A DNA stretch of 64,000 nt, taken from positions 248,001 through 312,000 of the forward strand of contig NZ_NIRS01000008.1 in assembly GCF_002934665.1 (NCBI RefSeq), in the 5' to 3' direction. Made by a program: the position numbers and the translations under genes. Shown piece after piece: positions 51,924-60,947 of the stretch. Under the pieces are notes generated by a model. That model was not told where the DNA came from. It searched no databases and was given only the letters and a program-made list of their open reading frames with translations. Origin of the DNA: Pseudomonas laurylsulfatiphila. GTDB lineage: Bacteria; Pseudomonadota; Gammaproteobacteria; Pseudomonadales; Pseudomonadaceae. The first letter of the stretch is position 1. Every line of letters starts with the position of its first letter.

Positions 51924-54284
51924 TCAGAAGTCGTATCGGCCGGTCACACCCAGAGTCCGTGGCGTACCGAGTAAGCCTTCATAACCACCATTGGCGGCCG
52001 TCCACAGCGTCGTGTAGTAGGTTTTGTCGAAGGCGTTTTTCAGCCACAACGAAACGTCCCACTGCCCCTGGTTTAAGTCGCCGCGTAGACCAGTGGACAG
52101 GTTGACCACCGCATAACTCGGGATCTGCCCGAAGTCGGAGTCTTCCACCGTGCCCACCGCTTTGGAGCGGAACGCATAGCTGGCGGTGACGTACTCCTCG
52201 AAGCCGTTGCTCAGGTTCCACTTGTATTCGCCGTTGGCATTGCCGATCCATTTCGAGGCGCCGACCACTTGATGGCCACTGAGGTCGCAAGACGGTGGAG
52301 CGCCCGGCGCCAGGCTGACTTCCGGCGGGCACGGCGCATCCTTGTAGGAGAGGTAGCTGACGTCGTTGTACGAGCCGTTGATGTTCAGCGTCAGGCCGCG
52401 CAGCGGGATCAGGGTGCTTTCGAATTCCACGCCACGGGAGCGCACGGAACCGGCGTTGGTCAGGTATTGCACGCGATTGACGTCGTCATAGGCATTGGTC
52501 TGATAGCCGTTGACCTGGGTCCAGAACAGGTTGGCGTTGAGTTGCAGGCGACGGTCCCACAGGGTGCTCTTGAAACCGAGCTCGGCGTTGTTGGCGCGCT
52601 CGGTGCCGATCAGCAATGAGTCGGCACCGGCCACCGGCGCCATACCGACGGCCAGGTTGACCCCACCGGATTTTTCGCCGTGGGACAGCGTGGCGTAGGT
52701 GAGCAGGTCGTCGGTGAGGTGGTAGCTGAGGTTCAACAGGCCCGAAGGACTGGAGCTGTACTGGTTCAGATCGCCGGAATCGTAGGCCCCCGCACGAGCA
52801 CGTCGTGCCGCGGCCGCCGCACCGGTGACTGCGGCACCACCGGCGGGTGCATTGCGGGTCACCCAGGCGTTTTTCTCTTCATAGGTGCCGCGCAGGCCGG
52901 CGGTGAAATCCAGTCGTTCGGTCAGGTGCCAGGTGCCCTGTGCGAACAGCGCGAAGCTGTTGGTTTCGATATGACCGTTGCCGACACTGTCGATGTTGTT
53001 CAATGCACCGTTTGGCGTGCCGTTCCAGATATCCGCTTGCGGCCCGTAGAAGGTGAAGGATTTGTTGTCCAGGTCGGAGCCGAAGTAGTAGGCGCCGAGC
53101 ACGTAATCGAAGAACCCGCCGGTAGGCGACGCCAGGCGAAACTCCTGGGAATACTGCTTGTCCTCCACCGAAACCCCGGCGTTGTAGAAGACGGTGGCGT
53201 TCAGGCCGTCATCATTGCGCGGGGTGAAATTCCACCAGCGGTAAGCGCTGATGGACGTCAGGGTGAAGTCGCTCGGCAGCGTCCAGTTGGCCTCCATCGA
53301 CGTGCCGCCCTGATGCACGGTGACATGCTGGTCGTTGTTCAGGTTGACCTTGCGGTGGGTGCCATCGACCAATGTCGCGCCCGCGGCGTTGGCCCGGGTC
53401 TGGTAAAGGTTGGTGCCATTGATGGTCGGCCCTGTGTTGAACAACACGCGGGTGCCGGCGCTGGAGTCTTCTTCGTTGTAGTCGCCGATCCAGCGCAGGT
53501 TGAACGCTTCGTTCGGCTTGAACAGCAACTGGCCACGGAAGCCATCGCGCGAGCCGCCGTTCAAATCGTGGCCGTCGAATTCGTTCTTGATATCGCCGTC
53601 GCTGCGGGTGCGATACGCAGAAAAGCGCCCGGCAAGCTGGTCATTCAGCGGGCCGGAAATCGTGCCCTTGGTCTGGAAGTAGCCATCCTCGCCCACCGAA
53701 GATTCGATGCTGCGTTCTGGAGTGAAGGTCGGCGCACGGGTGCTGATGTTGATCACGCCGGCGGTGGTGTTCTTGCCGAACAAGGTGCCTTGCGGACCGC
53801 GCAGCACTTCAAGCTGCTCGATGTCCATCAGGTCGAACACAGCCATGCCTGGCCGGCCGAGGTATACGTTATCGAGGTACAGGCCGACACTGCCTTCCAG
53901 GCCATCGCTGGCCGGGTTGTTGCCCAGGCCACGAATCGACACGCTGGACTGACGCGCATGCATGTAGGCGACGTTGACGCTGGGCACCAGTTGCTGCAAA
54001 TCCTGGATGCGATAGACCCGCTGGGCTTCCAGGGTCTGGCCGCTGACCACGCTCATCGGGGTTGGTACGTCCTGCGAGCTTTCTTCGCGGCGGCGAGTCG
54101 TGACCGTCACGGTTGCCAGTTGGGTATTGTCGGCCGTGGCGGTTTTTGCCGGGGTGGTTTCAGGGCTGGCGCTTTCGGCCGCATAGCCTTGGGTCCAGCC
54201 GGCACTGCCTGCCAGTAGCAGAGCCAGGGGCAGGCGTTTGAGCCGTTGGGGTGAGGAGGTTTGAGCAAAGTGCAACGGACTCAT
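51924..54284 (-). CDS. TonB-dependent outer-membrane receptor (SftP-like)
   Basis: 786 residues. Signal peptide (to about residue 36), plug domain from about 55 (RREESSQDVPTPMSVVSGQT) with GLEGSVGLYLDNVYLGRPGM and VLRGPQGTLFGKNTTAGVIN, then a 22-strand-type barrel ending in Phe (GVTGRYDF). The plug pattern is of the broad FecA/CirA-like class that includes receptors for non-siderophore substrates. Placed between tonB-exbBD and atsK, it probably imports sulfate esters, like SftP of P. putida. A CTAGATCT element lies near 51790, in the gap to tonB. Confidence 0.85.
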   Translation of the reverse strand: MSPLHFAQTSSPQRLKRLPLALLLAGSAGWTQGYAAESASPETTPAKTATADNTQLATVTVTTRRREESSQDVPTPMSVVSGQTLEAQRVYRIQDLQQLVPSVNVAYMHARQSSVSIRGLGNNPASDGLEGSVGLYLDNVYLGRPGMAVFDLMDIEQLEVLRGPQGTLFGKNTTAGVINISTRAPTFTPERSIESSVGEDGYFQTKGTISGPLNDQLAGRFSAYRTRSDGDIKNEFDGHDLNGGSRDGFRGQLLFKPNEAFNLRWIGDYNEEDSSAGTRVLFNTGPTINGTNLYQTRANAAGATLVDGTHRKVNLNNDQHVTVHQGGTSMEANWTLPSDFTLTSISAYRWWNFTPRNDDGLNATVFYNAGVSVEDKQYSQEFRLASPTGGFFDYVLGAYYFGSDLDNKSFTFYGPQADIWNGTPNGALNNIDSVGNGHIETNSFALFAQGTWHLTERLDFTAGLRGTYEEKNAWVTRNAPAGGAAVTGAAAAARRARAGAYDSGDLNQYSSSPSGLLNLSYHLTDDLLTYATLSHGEKSGGVNLAVGMAPVAGADSLLIGTERANNAELGFKSTLWDRRLQLNANLFWTQVNGYQTNAYDDVNRVQYLTNAGSVRSRGVEFESTLIPLRGLTLNINGSYNDVSYLSYKDAPCPPEVSLAPGAPPSCDLSGHQVVGASKWIGNANGEYKWNLSNGFEEYVTASYAFRSKAVGTVEDSDFGQIPSYAVVNLSTGLRGDLNQGQWDVSLWLKNAFDKTYYTTLWTAANGGYEGLLGTPRTLGVTGRYDF

Positions 54285-54333
54285 AAGGCGGGGTTCCCGA
54301 TCAAAAGAAATTCTTTAGTGCTTGCCAGGCCGC

Positions 54334-54411
54334 CATCGCGAGCAAGCTCGCTCCCACACTGATCCTGTGAACACCGAAGACCCCCTGTGGGAGCGAGCTT
54401 GCTCGCGATAG
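54334..54411. repeat. REP inverted pair between the receptor gene and atsK
   Basis: CATCGCGAGCAAGCTCGCTC reverse and CTGTGGGAGCGAGCTTGCTC forward copies. Confidence 0.92.
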
Positions 54412-54418
54412 CGTCGGT

Positions 54419-55339
54419 TCAGACGCCTTCGATATCCGGCCCTTTCACCGTCTGGCTGACCTGCCCATTCACACCCACCGGCACTTCACCCTTGAGCGTC
54501 ACACGACGCACGATCCGGTCCTGGGTCCCGTAGTCATCCACCGCATAATGCTGGGTGGAGCGGTTGTCCCAGATCGCCACGTCACCGGCTTTCCAGCGCC
54601 AGCGCACGATGTTTTCCTGGCGGATCACATGGCTTTGCAGCAACCCGAACAGGTGCGCCGAATCGGCCTGGGAATAGCCCTTGATGCGTTTGACGAAATG
54701 CCCCAGCAACAGGCTCTTCTCGCCGCTGATCGGGTGCACGCGCACCACCGGGTGTTCGGTCTCGTAGACCGTCGAGGTGAAGACCTTGCGATAGCGCTCC
54801 AGCTTCTCCGCCGAGACGTCCGGTCGGGTGCCGGCGTAGTCGTATTCGTTGCTGTGCACGGCGACCAGTTTGTCGGCCAGCTCACGCAGCTCCTCCGACA
54901 ACCCGTTGTAGGCGGTGGCGGTGTTCGCCCACAGGGTGTCGCCACCGAAAGCCGGGGCCACCACCGAGCGCAGGATCGAGGCTTTGGGGTAGGCCTCGAC
55001 GAAGGTCACGTCGGTGTGCCAGGAGCTCGCACGCTGGCCCTCGGCACCGTCCAGCTCCAGCAGAAAACGCGTGCCTTCACGCACCGGCACGGTCGGGTGC
55101 GCCACCGGTTCGCCGAGCAGGTGGGCGAACGCCTCCTGGCGCTGATCGTCGAGTTGGGTCTGCTCGCGGAAGAAGATCACTTTGTATTGCAGCAGCGCCT
55201 GTTGAATGGCTTCAACGGTGGCGGCATCCAGCTCGCCGGAAAGCTGTACGCCGCGGATTTCGGCACCGATGCGACCGGCCACCGGATGGATTTCAAGCGT
55301 GTGAACAGCGGGTTGTACTGCGAAAGCGGCATTGCTCAT
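54419..55339 (-). CDS. atsK: Alkylsulfatase AtsK (Fe(II)/2-oxoglutarate dioxygenase)
   Basis: 306 residues from the ATG at 55337-55339; a longer frame to 55387 has no better site. It is very close to P. putida AtsK in pattern. It oxidatively cleaves medium-chain alkyl sulfate esters to aldehyde, sulfate, succinate and CO2. The metal ligands are His108 and Asp110 (SWHTDVTF) and His264 (TQHYAVDDY), the same numbering as the characterised enzyme, with Arg275 and Arg279 in GTQDRIVRR for 2-oxoglutarate and sulfate. It differs from TauD (20881) by EYDYAGTRPD and the HFVKRIKGYS segment. It is divergent from the LysR regulator gene. Confidence 0.93.
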   Translation of the reverse strand: MSNAAFAVQPAVHTLEIHPVAGRIGAEIRGVQLSGELDAATVEAIQQALLQYKVIFFREQTQLDDQRQEAFAHLLGEPVAHPTVPVREGTRFLLELDGAEGQRASSWHTDVTFVEAYPKASILRSVVAPAFGGDTLWANTATAYNGLSEELRELADKLVAVHSNEYDYAGTRPDVSAEKLERYRKVFTSTVYETEHPVVRVHPISGEKSLLLGHFVKRIKGYSQADSAHLFGLLQSHVIRQENIVRWRWKAGDVAIWDNRSTQHYAVDDYGTQDRIVRRVTLKGEVPVGVNGQVSQTVKGPDIEGV

Positions 55340-55397
55340 GGGTAGACCCTCATCAGACTGCTTGCGGTTGAACCGGCCGCGAAACACTGCTCTATCT

Positions 55398-55423
55398 ATA
55401 TTCTATTTAGATCTAATAGATAT
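55398..55423. promoter_or_regulatory. 26-bp imperfect palindrome between atsK and the LysR gene
   Basis: Near-symmetric ATATTCTATTTAG / CTAATAGATAT around TAGATCTA (55408-55415). It lies about 60 bases from atsK and 100 from the regulator gene. A natural candidate for SftR-type LysR binding controlling both genes. Confidence 0.55.
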
Positions 55424-55522
55424 CTACATGCTTCGTTGACGGAATAAGAGGTTGCATTTAAAACCTCAGTCAACCCTCGTCGCAAATGCCTTCGAGCTAT
55501 TTTTAGGATGCCGGAAAAGCAT

Positions 55523-56443
55523 ATGGATCTTCGCCAGTTGCGTTACTTCATCGCCCTCGACGAACACCGCAGTTTCGTGCGCGCGGCCGAGGCCATGGGC
55601 ATTACCCAACCGGCCTTCAGCCGCAGCATCCAGGGGCTGGAGCAAGAGTTCGGCTGCGTGTTGGTGGACCGTGGCAACAAGGATTTGCGCCCCACCCCCG
55701 AGGGCTTGGTGGTGCTGCAACATGCCCGCAGCCTGGTGCAGGGTGCGGCGCTGCTCAGCTCGGAAGTGACGCAGATGACCAAGCTCGATGCCGGCGAACT
55801 GCGTTTCGGTTGCGGCCCGGCGCCGGCGGTAAAACTGGTGCCGGATGCGGTGGCACAATTCATCAATGCACACCCGAAAGTGCGCACCTGCTTCGAAGTG
55901 GATAACTGGGAAAAACTCAGCCGCGCCCTGAGCCGTGAGGAGATCGAATTCTTCATCGCCGACATCCGCCATTTCGAGTCCGACCCGAACTTCCAGACCC
56001 AGGCGCTGACGCCCAAGCGCGGTGTGTTTTTCTGCCGCCCCGGGCATCCGCTGCTAGCCAAGGAGAGCCTGTCGACCAACGACATGTTCGATTACCCGCT
56101 GGCGACCACGAAGATCCCGCCAGGCATTCGCAAATTGCTGGCGAACCTCAGTGGACGGGTGGATTTTTCACCAACCCTCGAGACCGAACATTTTCCGGCG
56201 CTGGTGAAGGTGGTGTTGCAATCCAACGCCATCGGCGTGGGCACGAAAGAGGCGTTCATCGAAGACATTGCCCAGGGTGCGCTGGTGCTGCTGCACTGGC
56301 GCAATTTGCCGCAGAACATCGAGAGCATGAATGCGCGGTGCGGGATTGTCAGTCGCACCGGGTTCCGGTTGTCGCCGGCGGCGCGGGCGATGATCGAGAC
56401 GCTGGTGGCGGTGGACAGACAACAGATCAGCGTCGCGGTTTAG
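55523..56443 (+). CDS. sftR: LysR-type regulator of sulfate-ester genes (SftR-like)
   Basis: 306 residues from the ATG at 55523 (GGAAAAG upstream; an ATG at 55508 has no spacing for a site). Winged helix at residues 1-60: MDLRQLRYFIALDEHRSFVR, AAEAMGITQPAFSRSIQGLE. The rest is a type 2 periplasmic-binding-like effector domain. The gene lies between atsK and atsR, as sftR does in P. putida, where it activates sulfate-ester genes when sulfate is absent. The symbol is given by context and pattern; a different LysR paralogue is possible. Confidence 0.78.
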   Translation: MDLRQLRYFIALDEHRSFVRAAEAMGITQPAFSRSIQGLEQEFGCVLVDRGNKDLRPTPEGLVVLQHARSLVQGAALLSSEVTQMTKLDAGELRFGCGPAPAVKLVPDAVAQFINAHPKVRTCFEVDNWEKLSRALSREEIEFFIADIRHFESDPNFQTQALTPKRGVFFCRPGHPLLAKESLSTNDMFDYPLATTKIPPGIRKLLANLSGRVDFSPTLETEHFPALVKVVLQSNAIGVGTKEAFIEDIAQGALVLLHWRNLPQNIESMNARCGIVSRTGFRLSPAARAMIETLVAVDRQQISVAV

Positions 56444-56448
56444 GGCCT

Positions 56449-56545
56449 CTTCGCGAGCAGGCTCGCTCCCACAGGGGATCGTTGTCGGACACAAGTTTGT
56501 GTACGACTCAAATCTAATGTGGGAGCGAGCCTGCTCGCGATGAGG
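56449..56545. repeat. REP inverted pair between sftR and atsR
   Basis: CTTCGCGAGCAGGCTCGCTC reverse and TGTGGGAGCGAGCCTGCTCG forward; also an ACACAAGTTTGTGT hairpin between the arms. Confidence 0.92.
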
Positions 56546-56565
56546 CCAGTGAGCTCACTGAAGAT

Positions 56566-57579
56566 TCAGAGCTTGGCAGCAGCCAATTCCGGCGCCACCC
56601 AATCGCTCACCTTGAACGACTTGCGAATCAGCTTCTGCTGCGAAGCCAGGTCCACCGCATCCTGCAATTTGCCAAGGAACACCGGATCAAGTGTCGACGG
56701 GAATACCTCGCTCAATTTCTGATCCTTCAGATCCTGGCTGAGAATCACCGGCGGGTAACTCGCCAACCCCGACACCAACTGAACGTAAGCGTCCTTGTTG
56801 CTATCCTGGGTCAGCCACGCCACCGCTTGTTGTTGAGCCTTGAGCAGTGTGGCGACTGCCTCGGGGTGCTCGTCGACAAACTTCCCGGTCCCCACCAACA
56901 CGGCCTGCACACTGCCGGCGCCACCCAGGTCCTTGGTGGTCAGAGGCAACTCGGCCAGCCCCTTGGCTTGTAATGCGGTGAGCCCGGAACCACCCCACGA
57001 GGCATCGATCTGCTTCGCCGCCAGCGCCGCCACTGCAGCGTTGAAGTCGAGGTTGATGACTTTCACATCCTTCTCGCTCAACCCCTGACTGGCCAGCGCC
57101 GCATCAAAGGACAGCTGGCTGGCCGTGCCACGGAAGATCGCCACACGTTTGCCCTTGAGGTCTTGCAGGGTCTTGATCCCCGAACCCGGTACCACGCCGA
57201 GGTAGTGCTTCACCCCGCGCGCCGAGGCGCTGAGCAATCGCGTATCCAGTCCATTGGACTTGCCGATGATGGCTGCCAGGTCGCCGAGGTAGGCCAGGTC
57301 CACCTGACCGTTGGCGAACGCCTCGTTGATCACCGGGCCTGCGCCCTTGAAGAAGCTCCACTGAATCTTGATGCCTTGATCGGCAAAGGCCTTTTCGAAG
57401 ATCTGTTGATCGCGCAACACATCCACTACACCGCCACCGCTGTGCTGGGTACCAGCGCTCAGGTCAGGCACGGCGATGCGGATTTCCTTGAGCTCACCGG
57501 CGTTGGCCGTGAAGGCCAGCAGACCCGCCAGGGCCGGTGCGGCGAACAGGCTGATGACACGTTTGAAGGGAAGGTTCAT
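56566..57579 (-). CDS. atsR: Sulfate-ester ABC transporter, periplasmic binding protein (AtsR-like)
   Basis: 337 residues from the ATG at 57577-57579 with AAGGAG upstream. Signal peptide (MNLPFKRVISLFAAPALAGL, cleavage near ANA-GE). SsuA/AtsR-type binding protein: IRIAVPDLSAGTQHSGGGVV, QVDLAYLGDLAAIIGKSNGL, GSGIKTLQDLKGKRVAIFRG. In P. putida AtsR delivers aliphatic or aryl sulfate esters to AtsBC. Here the gene is divergent from atsB-atsC, across a gap with repeats, rather than in one operon as named in that species. Confidence 0.85.
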   Translation of the reverse strand: MNLPFKRVISLFAAPALAGLLAFTANAGELKEIRIAVPDLSAGTQHSGGGVVDVLRDQQIFEKAFADQGIKIQWSFFKGAGPVINEAFANGQVDLAYLGDLAAIIGKSNGLDTRLLSASARGVKHYLGVVPGSGIKTLQDLKGKRVAIFRGTASQLSFDAALASQGLSEKDVKVINLDFNAAVAALAAKQIDASWGGSGLTALQAKGLAELPLTTKDLGGAGSVQAVLVGTGKFVDEHPEAVATLLKAQQQAVAWLTQDSNKDAYVQLVSGLASYPPVILSQDLKDQKLSEVFPSTLDPVFLGKLQDAVDLASQQKLIRKSFKVSDWVAPELAAAKL

Positions 57580-57667
57580 GGGTGCGGCTCCTTGGGGCAA
57601 CGGGCGTTGATGAGCCGAAAGTAGGCCGAATCAGAACCAACACTTAAATACTATAAATTCACATTTT

Positions 57668-57684
57668 TAGATCATATGGATCTA
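57668..57684. promoter_or_regulatory. Palindrome TAGATC-ATATG-GATCTA upstream of atsR
   Basis: Six-bp arms around ATATG. It shares the TAGATC half with sites upstream of tauA (18060), between atsK and sftR (55408) and before tonB (51791). Confidence 0.5.
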
Positions 57685-57849
57685 TACCAACACCGGCGGA
57701 CCTCTCCGCCAGGTATGCCTTGGCAGCATCGAAAATATTCTTCGAATGCATTGGATGCGGCGGCTGATCGAGGCCTTAAATGGTCTCGCTTATCTCTCAA
57801 TAGCATTGATTTTAATTTTTATAGATCAATTTCGCATACAACTTTACCC

Positions 57850-57941
57850 CTGTGGGAGCGAGCCTGCTCGCGATGGCTGTGTGTCATCCAGCACATAAGC
57901 CGCCTGACACGCCCTCATCGCGAGCAGGCTCGCTCCCACAA
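57850..57941. repeat. REP inverted pair upstream of atsB
   Basis: CTGTGGGAGCGAGCCTGCTC forward and its reverse complement ending GCTCCCACA. Confidence 0.92.
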
Positions 57942-57982
57942 AAAAGCAGGTCTTTATTGCAACCCGACAACGGAGGTCTCTC

Positions 57983-59581
57983 ATGGCCCGTGTTTCCCTT
58001 CTCAGCCTGCCACTGGCCGCGCCCTCGCTTGAACACAAGCGAACATGGCCGAGCCTGGGCCAACGCTTGTTGCCGTGGTTGTTACCCACTGCCCTTTTTG
58101 CGCTGTGGTGGCTCGCCAGCCGCAATCACTGGATGAGCGAGCAAATCCTGCCGGTGCCGACCCTGGTCTGGAGCAGCGCCGTTGAATTGTCCCAAGGCGA
58201 GCTGTGGAGCCATTTGTGGATCAGCCTGCAACGTTTGTCCTGGGGCCTGCTCGCGGGGATCAGTGTCGGTGCGGTATTGGGCGCGGCGCTGGGTTTCAGT
58301 CGTACGCTCGAACGCCTGGTGTTTCCCACCTTCGCCGGGTTGGCGCAAGTCCCGACCCTGGCCTGGATTCCCTTGTTCATGGTGTTTTTCGGTATCGGTG
58401 AAGTGCTGAAACTGGTGGTGCTGATCAAGGCCATCGTGGTGCCGGTGACCCTGCACACACTGGTCGGCGTGCGCGATGCCCAACCCAGGCTACGCGAAGC
58501 CGCCGCCGTGTTGCGCCTGCCCAGGCACCTGTTGATCCGCCGCCTGGTGCTGCCCGCCGCACTGCCGGCCTTCATGGCCGGTGTGCGCCTTGCGCTGGCC
58601 GCCGGATGGACCTCGCTGCTCGCTGTCGAACTGCTCGCGTCCAGCGAAGGCATCGGTTACCTGATGGTCTGGGCACGCCAGTTGTTCATGCTCGACATCG
58701 TGTTCGTGTGCATCGTGATGATCGGCCTGATCGGCGTGGCGATGGATCGCGGCATCGGCCTGCTGGACAGGACGCTGGTGCACTGGCCGCACCCGGCCAC
58801 CGCCGAAATCCGTCGCGGGCCGCGTTATCAAGGCTGGCAACGTCTGCAACCGTGGCTGCTGCCACTGGCGCTGTTGGCGTTGTGGCAACTGAGCGCGGAT
58901 CAGCTGTGGATTGACCCGAACATTCTGGTCAGCCCGCTGGCCGTCCTGCACACCACCTGGCATGGCCTGCTCGACGGCACGCTGATTGGCGGCATGGCCC
59001 TGAGTCTGGGCCGAACCCTTGGCGGGTTACTGCTCGGTGGCGGGCTCGGCTTTGCTCTGGGCCTGCTGCTTGGACTGTCGCGCACCAGTGAACGCGTGCT
59101 CGGCCCGACCCTCGCCGCCCTCCGCCAGATCGCCATTTTCGCCTGGGTGCCGCTGCTCACCGCGTGGTTCGGCCTGGGGGAATTGGCCAAGTGGGTGTTC
59201 GTCGCCCTCGCCGCGTTTTTCCCGCTATTCATCGCCACCCAACGCAGCGTCGCCAATCTCTCGCCACAACTGAACGAGGCTGCGCAGGTGTTGCGCCTGA
59301 ACCTGCCCCAGCGGCTTGTTCGACTGGTGTTGCCGGGCGCCGCGCCGGGGATTTTCGCAGGGCTTCGCCTGAGCCTGATCTACGCCTGGCTCGGCACCAT
59401 CGGCGCCGAATATTTCATGCCGTCCAACGGCGGCATCGGCAGCCAGATGATCGGTGCCCAGCAACTGCTGCGCATGGACCTGATCATGGCCGGCATGCTC
59501 CTGGTGGGCCTGACCGGCGCCCTGCTCAACCTCATTGGCCAACGCCTGGAAATCCGCGCCACTCGCTGGAGACACGCATGA
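57983..59581 (+). CDS. atsB: Sulfate-ester ABC permease with two fused permease domains (AtsB-like)
   Basis: 532 residues, about twice a normal SsuC/TauC permease, because two binding-protein-dependent permease domains are fused. Each half carries its own EAA loop: REAAAVLRLPRHLLIRRLVL (about residue 172) and NEAAQVLRLNLPQRLVRLVL (about 433). Around 12 membrane helices are expected. Such tandem permeases form the channel as a single chain. ATG at 57983 with GGAGG upstream. The stop overlaps atsC by four bases. Confidence 0.88.
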   Translation: MARVSLLSLPLAAPSLEHKRTWPSLGQRLLPWLLPTALFALWWLASRNHWMSEQILPVPTLVWSSAVELSQGELWSHLWISLQRLSWGLLAGISVGAVLGAALGFSRTLERLVFPTFAGLAQVPTLAWIPLFMVFFGIGEVLKLVVLIKAIVVPVTLHTLVGVRDAQPRLREAAAVLRLPRHLLIRRLVLPAALPAFMAGVRLALAAGWTSLLAVELLASSEGIGYLMVWARQLFMLDIVFVCIVMIGLIGVAMDRGIGLLDRTLVHWPHPATAEIRRGPRYQGWQRLQPWLLPLALLALWQLSADQLWIDPNILVSPLAVLHTTWHGLLDGTLIGGMALSLGRTLGGLLLGGGLGFALGLLLGLSRTSERVLGPTLAALRQIAIFAWVPLLTAWFGLGELAKWVFVALAAFFPLFIATQRSVANLSPQLNEAAQVLRLNLPQRLVRLVLPGAAPGIFAGLRLSLIYAWLGTIGAEYFMPSNGGIGSQMIGAQQLLRMDLIMAGMLLVGLTGALLNLIGQRLEIRATRWRHA

Positions 59582-60393
59582 ACGCACCGATTGTCAGCTT
59601 CAATCACGTGGGCAAAACCTTCGACGTCGACGGCTTCGAACTGGAGGCCATTCGCGAATTCAACCTGGACATCGCCGAGGGCGAATTCGTCGCCATCGTC
59701 GGCTCCAGCGGTTGCGGCAAATCCACTTTGCTGCGGCTGCTGGTGGGCCTCGACAGGCAATTTCGCGGGCAGATAAGCGTCGACGGCAAAGCCGTCACCG
59801 GCATCGGTGGCGAGCGCGGCATCGTCTTTCAGGAACACCGTTTGTTCCCGTGGCTGAGCGTGGCCGACAACATCGGCCTGGGCCTGGTCAACGAGCCATT
59901 GAGCGCCGCGCAAAAGCACAAGCGTATCCATGACTTCATCGCGCTGGTGGGCCTGGGCGACTTCGCCCGCGCCTATCCGCACCAACTCTCCGGCGGCATG
60001 GCGCAGCGCGTGGCCATCGCCCGAGGCCTGGTGGCCAGCCCACGGATTCTGCTGCTGGACGAGCCATTCGGCGCCCTCGATGCGCTGACCCGCCAGCAGA
60101 TGCAGGACGAACTGCTGGCGATCCGCGCGCGGGCAAAAATCACCACAGTGCTGGTCACCCACGATGTCGAGGAAGCGATCTTCCTCGCCGACCGCGTGGT
60201 GGTGATGGAGCCGCGTCCGGGGCGGATCAAACAAGTGGTCGACATTGCCCTGCCCCATCCGCGTCAGCGTAGCAGTTTCGACTTCCACCAGTTGCGCGAA
60301 GAACTGCTTCACGAACTCACCAGCGACGGTCACTACCAGCCCCCCGTGTCGGTGCAGGTCCGCGATCTGCCGCTGTCCTTCATTGCCTACTGA
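59578..60393 (+). CDS. atsC: Sulfate-ester ABC transporter, ATP-binding protein (AtsC-like)
   Basis: 271 residues from the ATG at 59578, coupled to atsB (ATGA). Walker A is GSSGCGKST, the Q-loop is VFQEHRLFPW, the signature is LSGGMAQRVAIARGL, Walker B is ILLLDEPFGALD and the H-loop is VTHDVEEAIF. NitT/TauT-type ATPase. It is followed after 15 bases by the arylsulfatase gene remnant, so the original operon was atsB-atsC-atsA. Confidence 0.92.
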   Translation: MNAPIVSFNHVGKTFDVDGFELEAIREFNLDIAEGEFVAIVGSSGCGKSTLLRLLVGLDRQFRGQISVDGKAVTGIGGERGIVFQEHRLFPWLSVADNIGLGLVNEPLSAAQKHKRIHDFIALVGLGDFARAYPHQLSGGMAQRVAIARGLVASPRILLLDEPFGALDALTRQQMQDELLAIRARAKITTVLVTHDVEEAIFLADRVVVMEPRPGRIKQVVDIALPHPRQRSSFDFHQLREELLHELTSDGHYQPPVSVQVRDLPLSFIAY

Positions 60394-60408
60394 AAAAGGA
60401 AAATCTTG

Positions 60409-60939
60409 ATGCCGCAACGTCCCAACTTTTTAGTGATCCTGGCCGATGACCTGGGCTTTTCCGACATCGGCGCCTTCGGCGGCGAAATCAATACACCGAA
60501 CCTCGATGCCTTGGCCAACAATGGCCTGCGCCTGACCGATTTCCACACCGCACCAACCTGCTCGCCGACCCGTTCGATGCTGCTCACCGGCACCGATCAC
60601 CACATCGCCGGCATCGGCACCATGGCCGAAGCCCTGACCCCGGAGTTGATCGGTAAGCCCGGCTACGAAGGGCATTTGAACGACCGCGTGGTCGCCCTGC
60701 CTGAGCTGCTGCGCGAGGCGGGTTACCAGACGTTGATGAGCGGCAAATGGCACCTGGGCCTGACCGCAGAACGGGCGCCCCATGCCCGGGGTTTCGAGCG
60801 TTCGTTTTCGCTGTTGCCCGGTGCGGCCAACCACTACGGCTTCGAGCCGACCTACGATGAAACGACGCCCCGGCTGCTGAAATCCACACCTGCGCTGTAC
60901 ATCGAAGATAAGAGTAAGTTGAGTCATACGGACGCCTAA
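60409..60939 (+). pseudogene. atsA: Arylsulfatase gene atsA, truncated by an integrative element
   Basis: The first about 167 residues match type I sulfatases like P. aeruginosa AtsA (full length about 536). Metal-binding Asp13-Asp14 (LADDLGFSDIG) and the formylglycine Cys51 in TCSPTRSMLLTG are present, as is GKWHLGL. After LYIED (residue 167, base about 60909) the reading continues for nine unrelated residues (KSKLSHTDA) and stops at 60937-60939. Homologous sequence for the remaining two-thirds, including the Asp-Asn metal ligands, is missing. The enzyme must be inactive. ATG at 60409 with AGGA eight bases upstream; the in-frame TTG at 60406 is less likely. Confidence 0.88.
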
Positions 60940-60947
60940 GGTACAAC

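Larger units (their letters stand above)
57580..57982. other. 403-base divergent regulatory gap between atsR and atsB
   Basis: Contains AT-rich promoter DNA, the palindrome at 57668-57684, a further TATAGATCAATTT near 57820, and a REP pair (57850-57941). No coding sequence is evident. Confidence 0.55.

Noticed and set aside
54419..55339. Calling this gene a second tauD
   Set aside because: It shares the TauD fold, but its metal-ligand numbering (108/110/264) and EYDYAGTRPD segment fit AtsK, and it sits in the sulfate-ester cluster.
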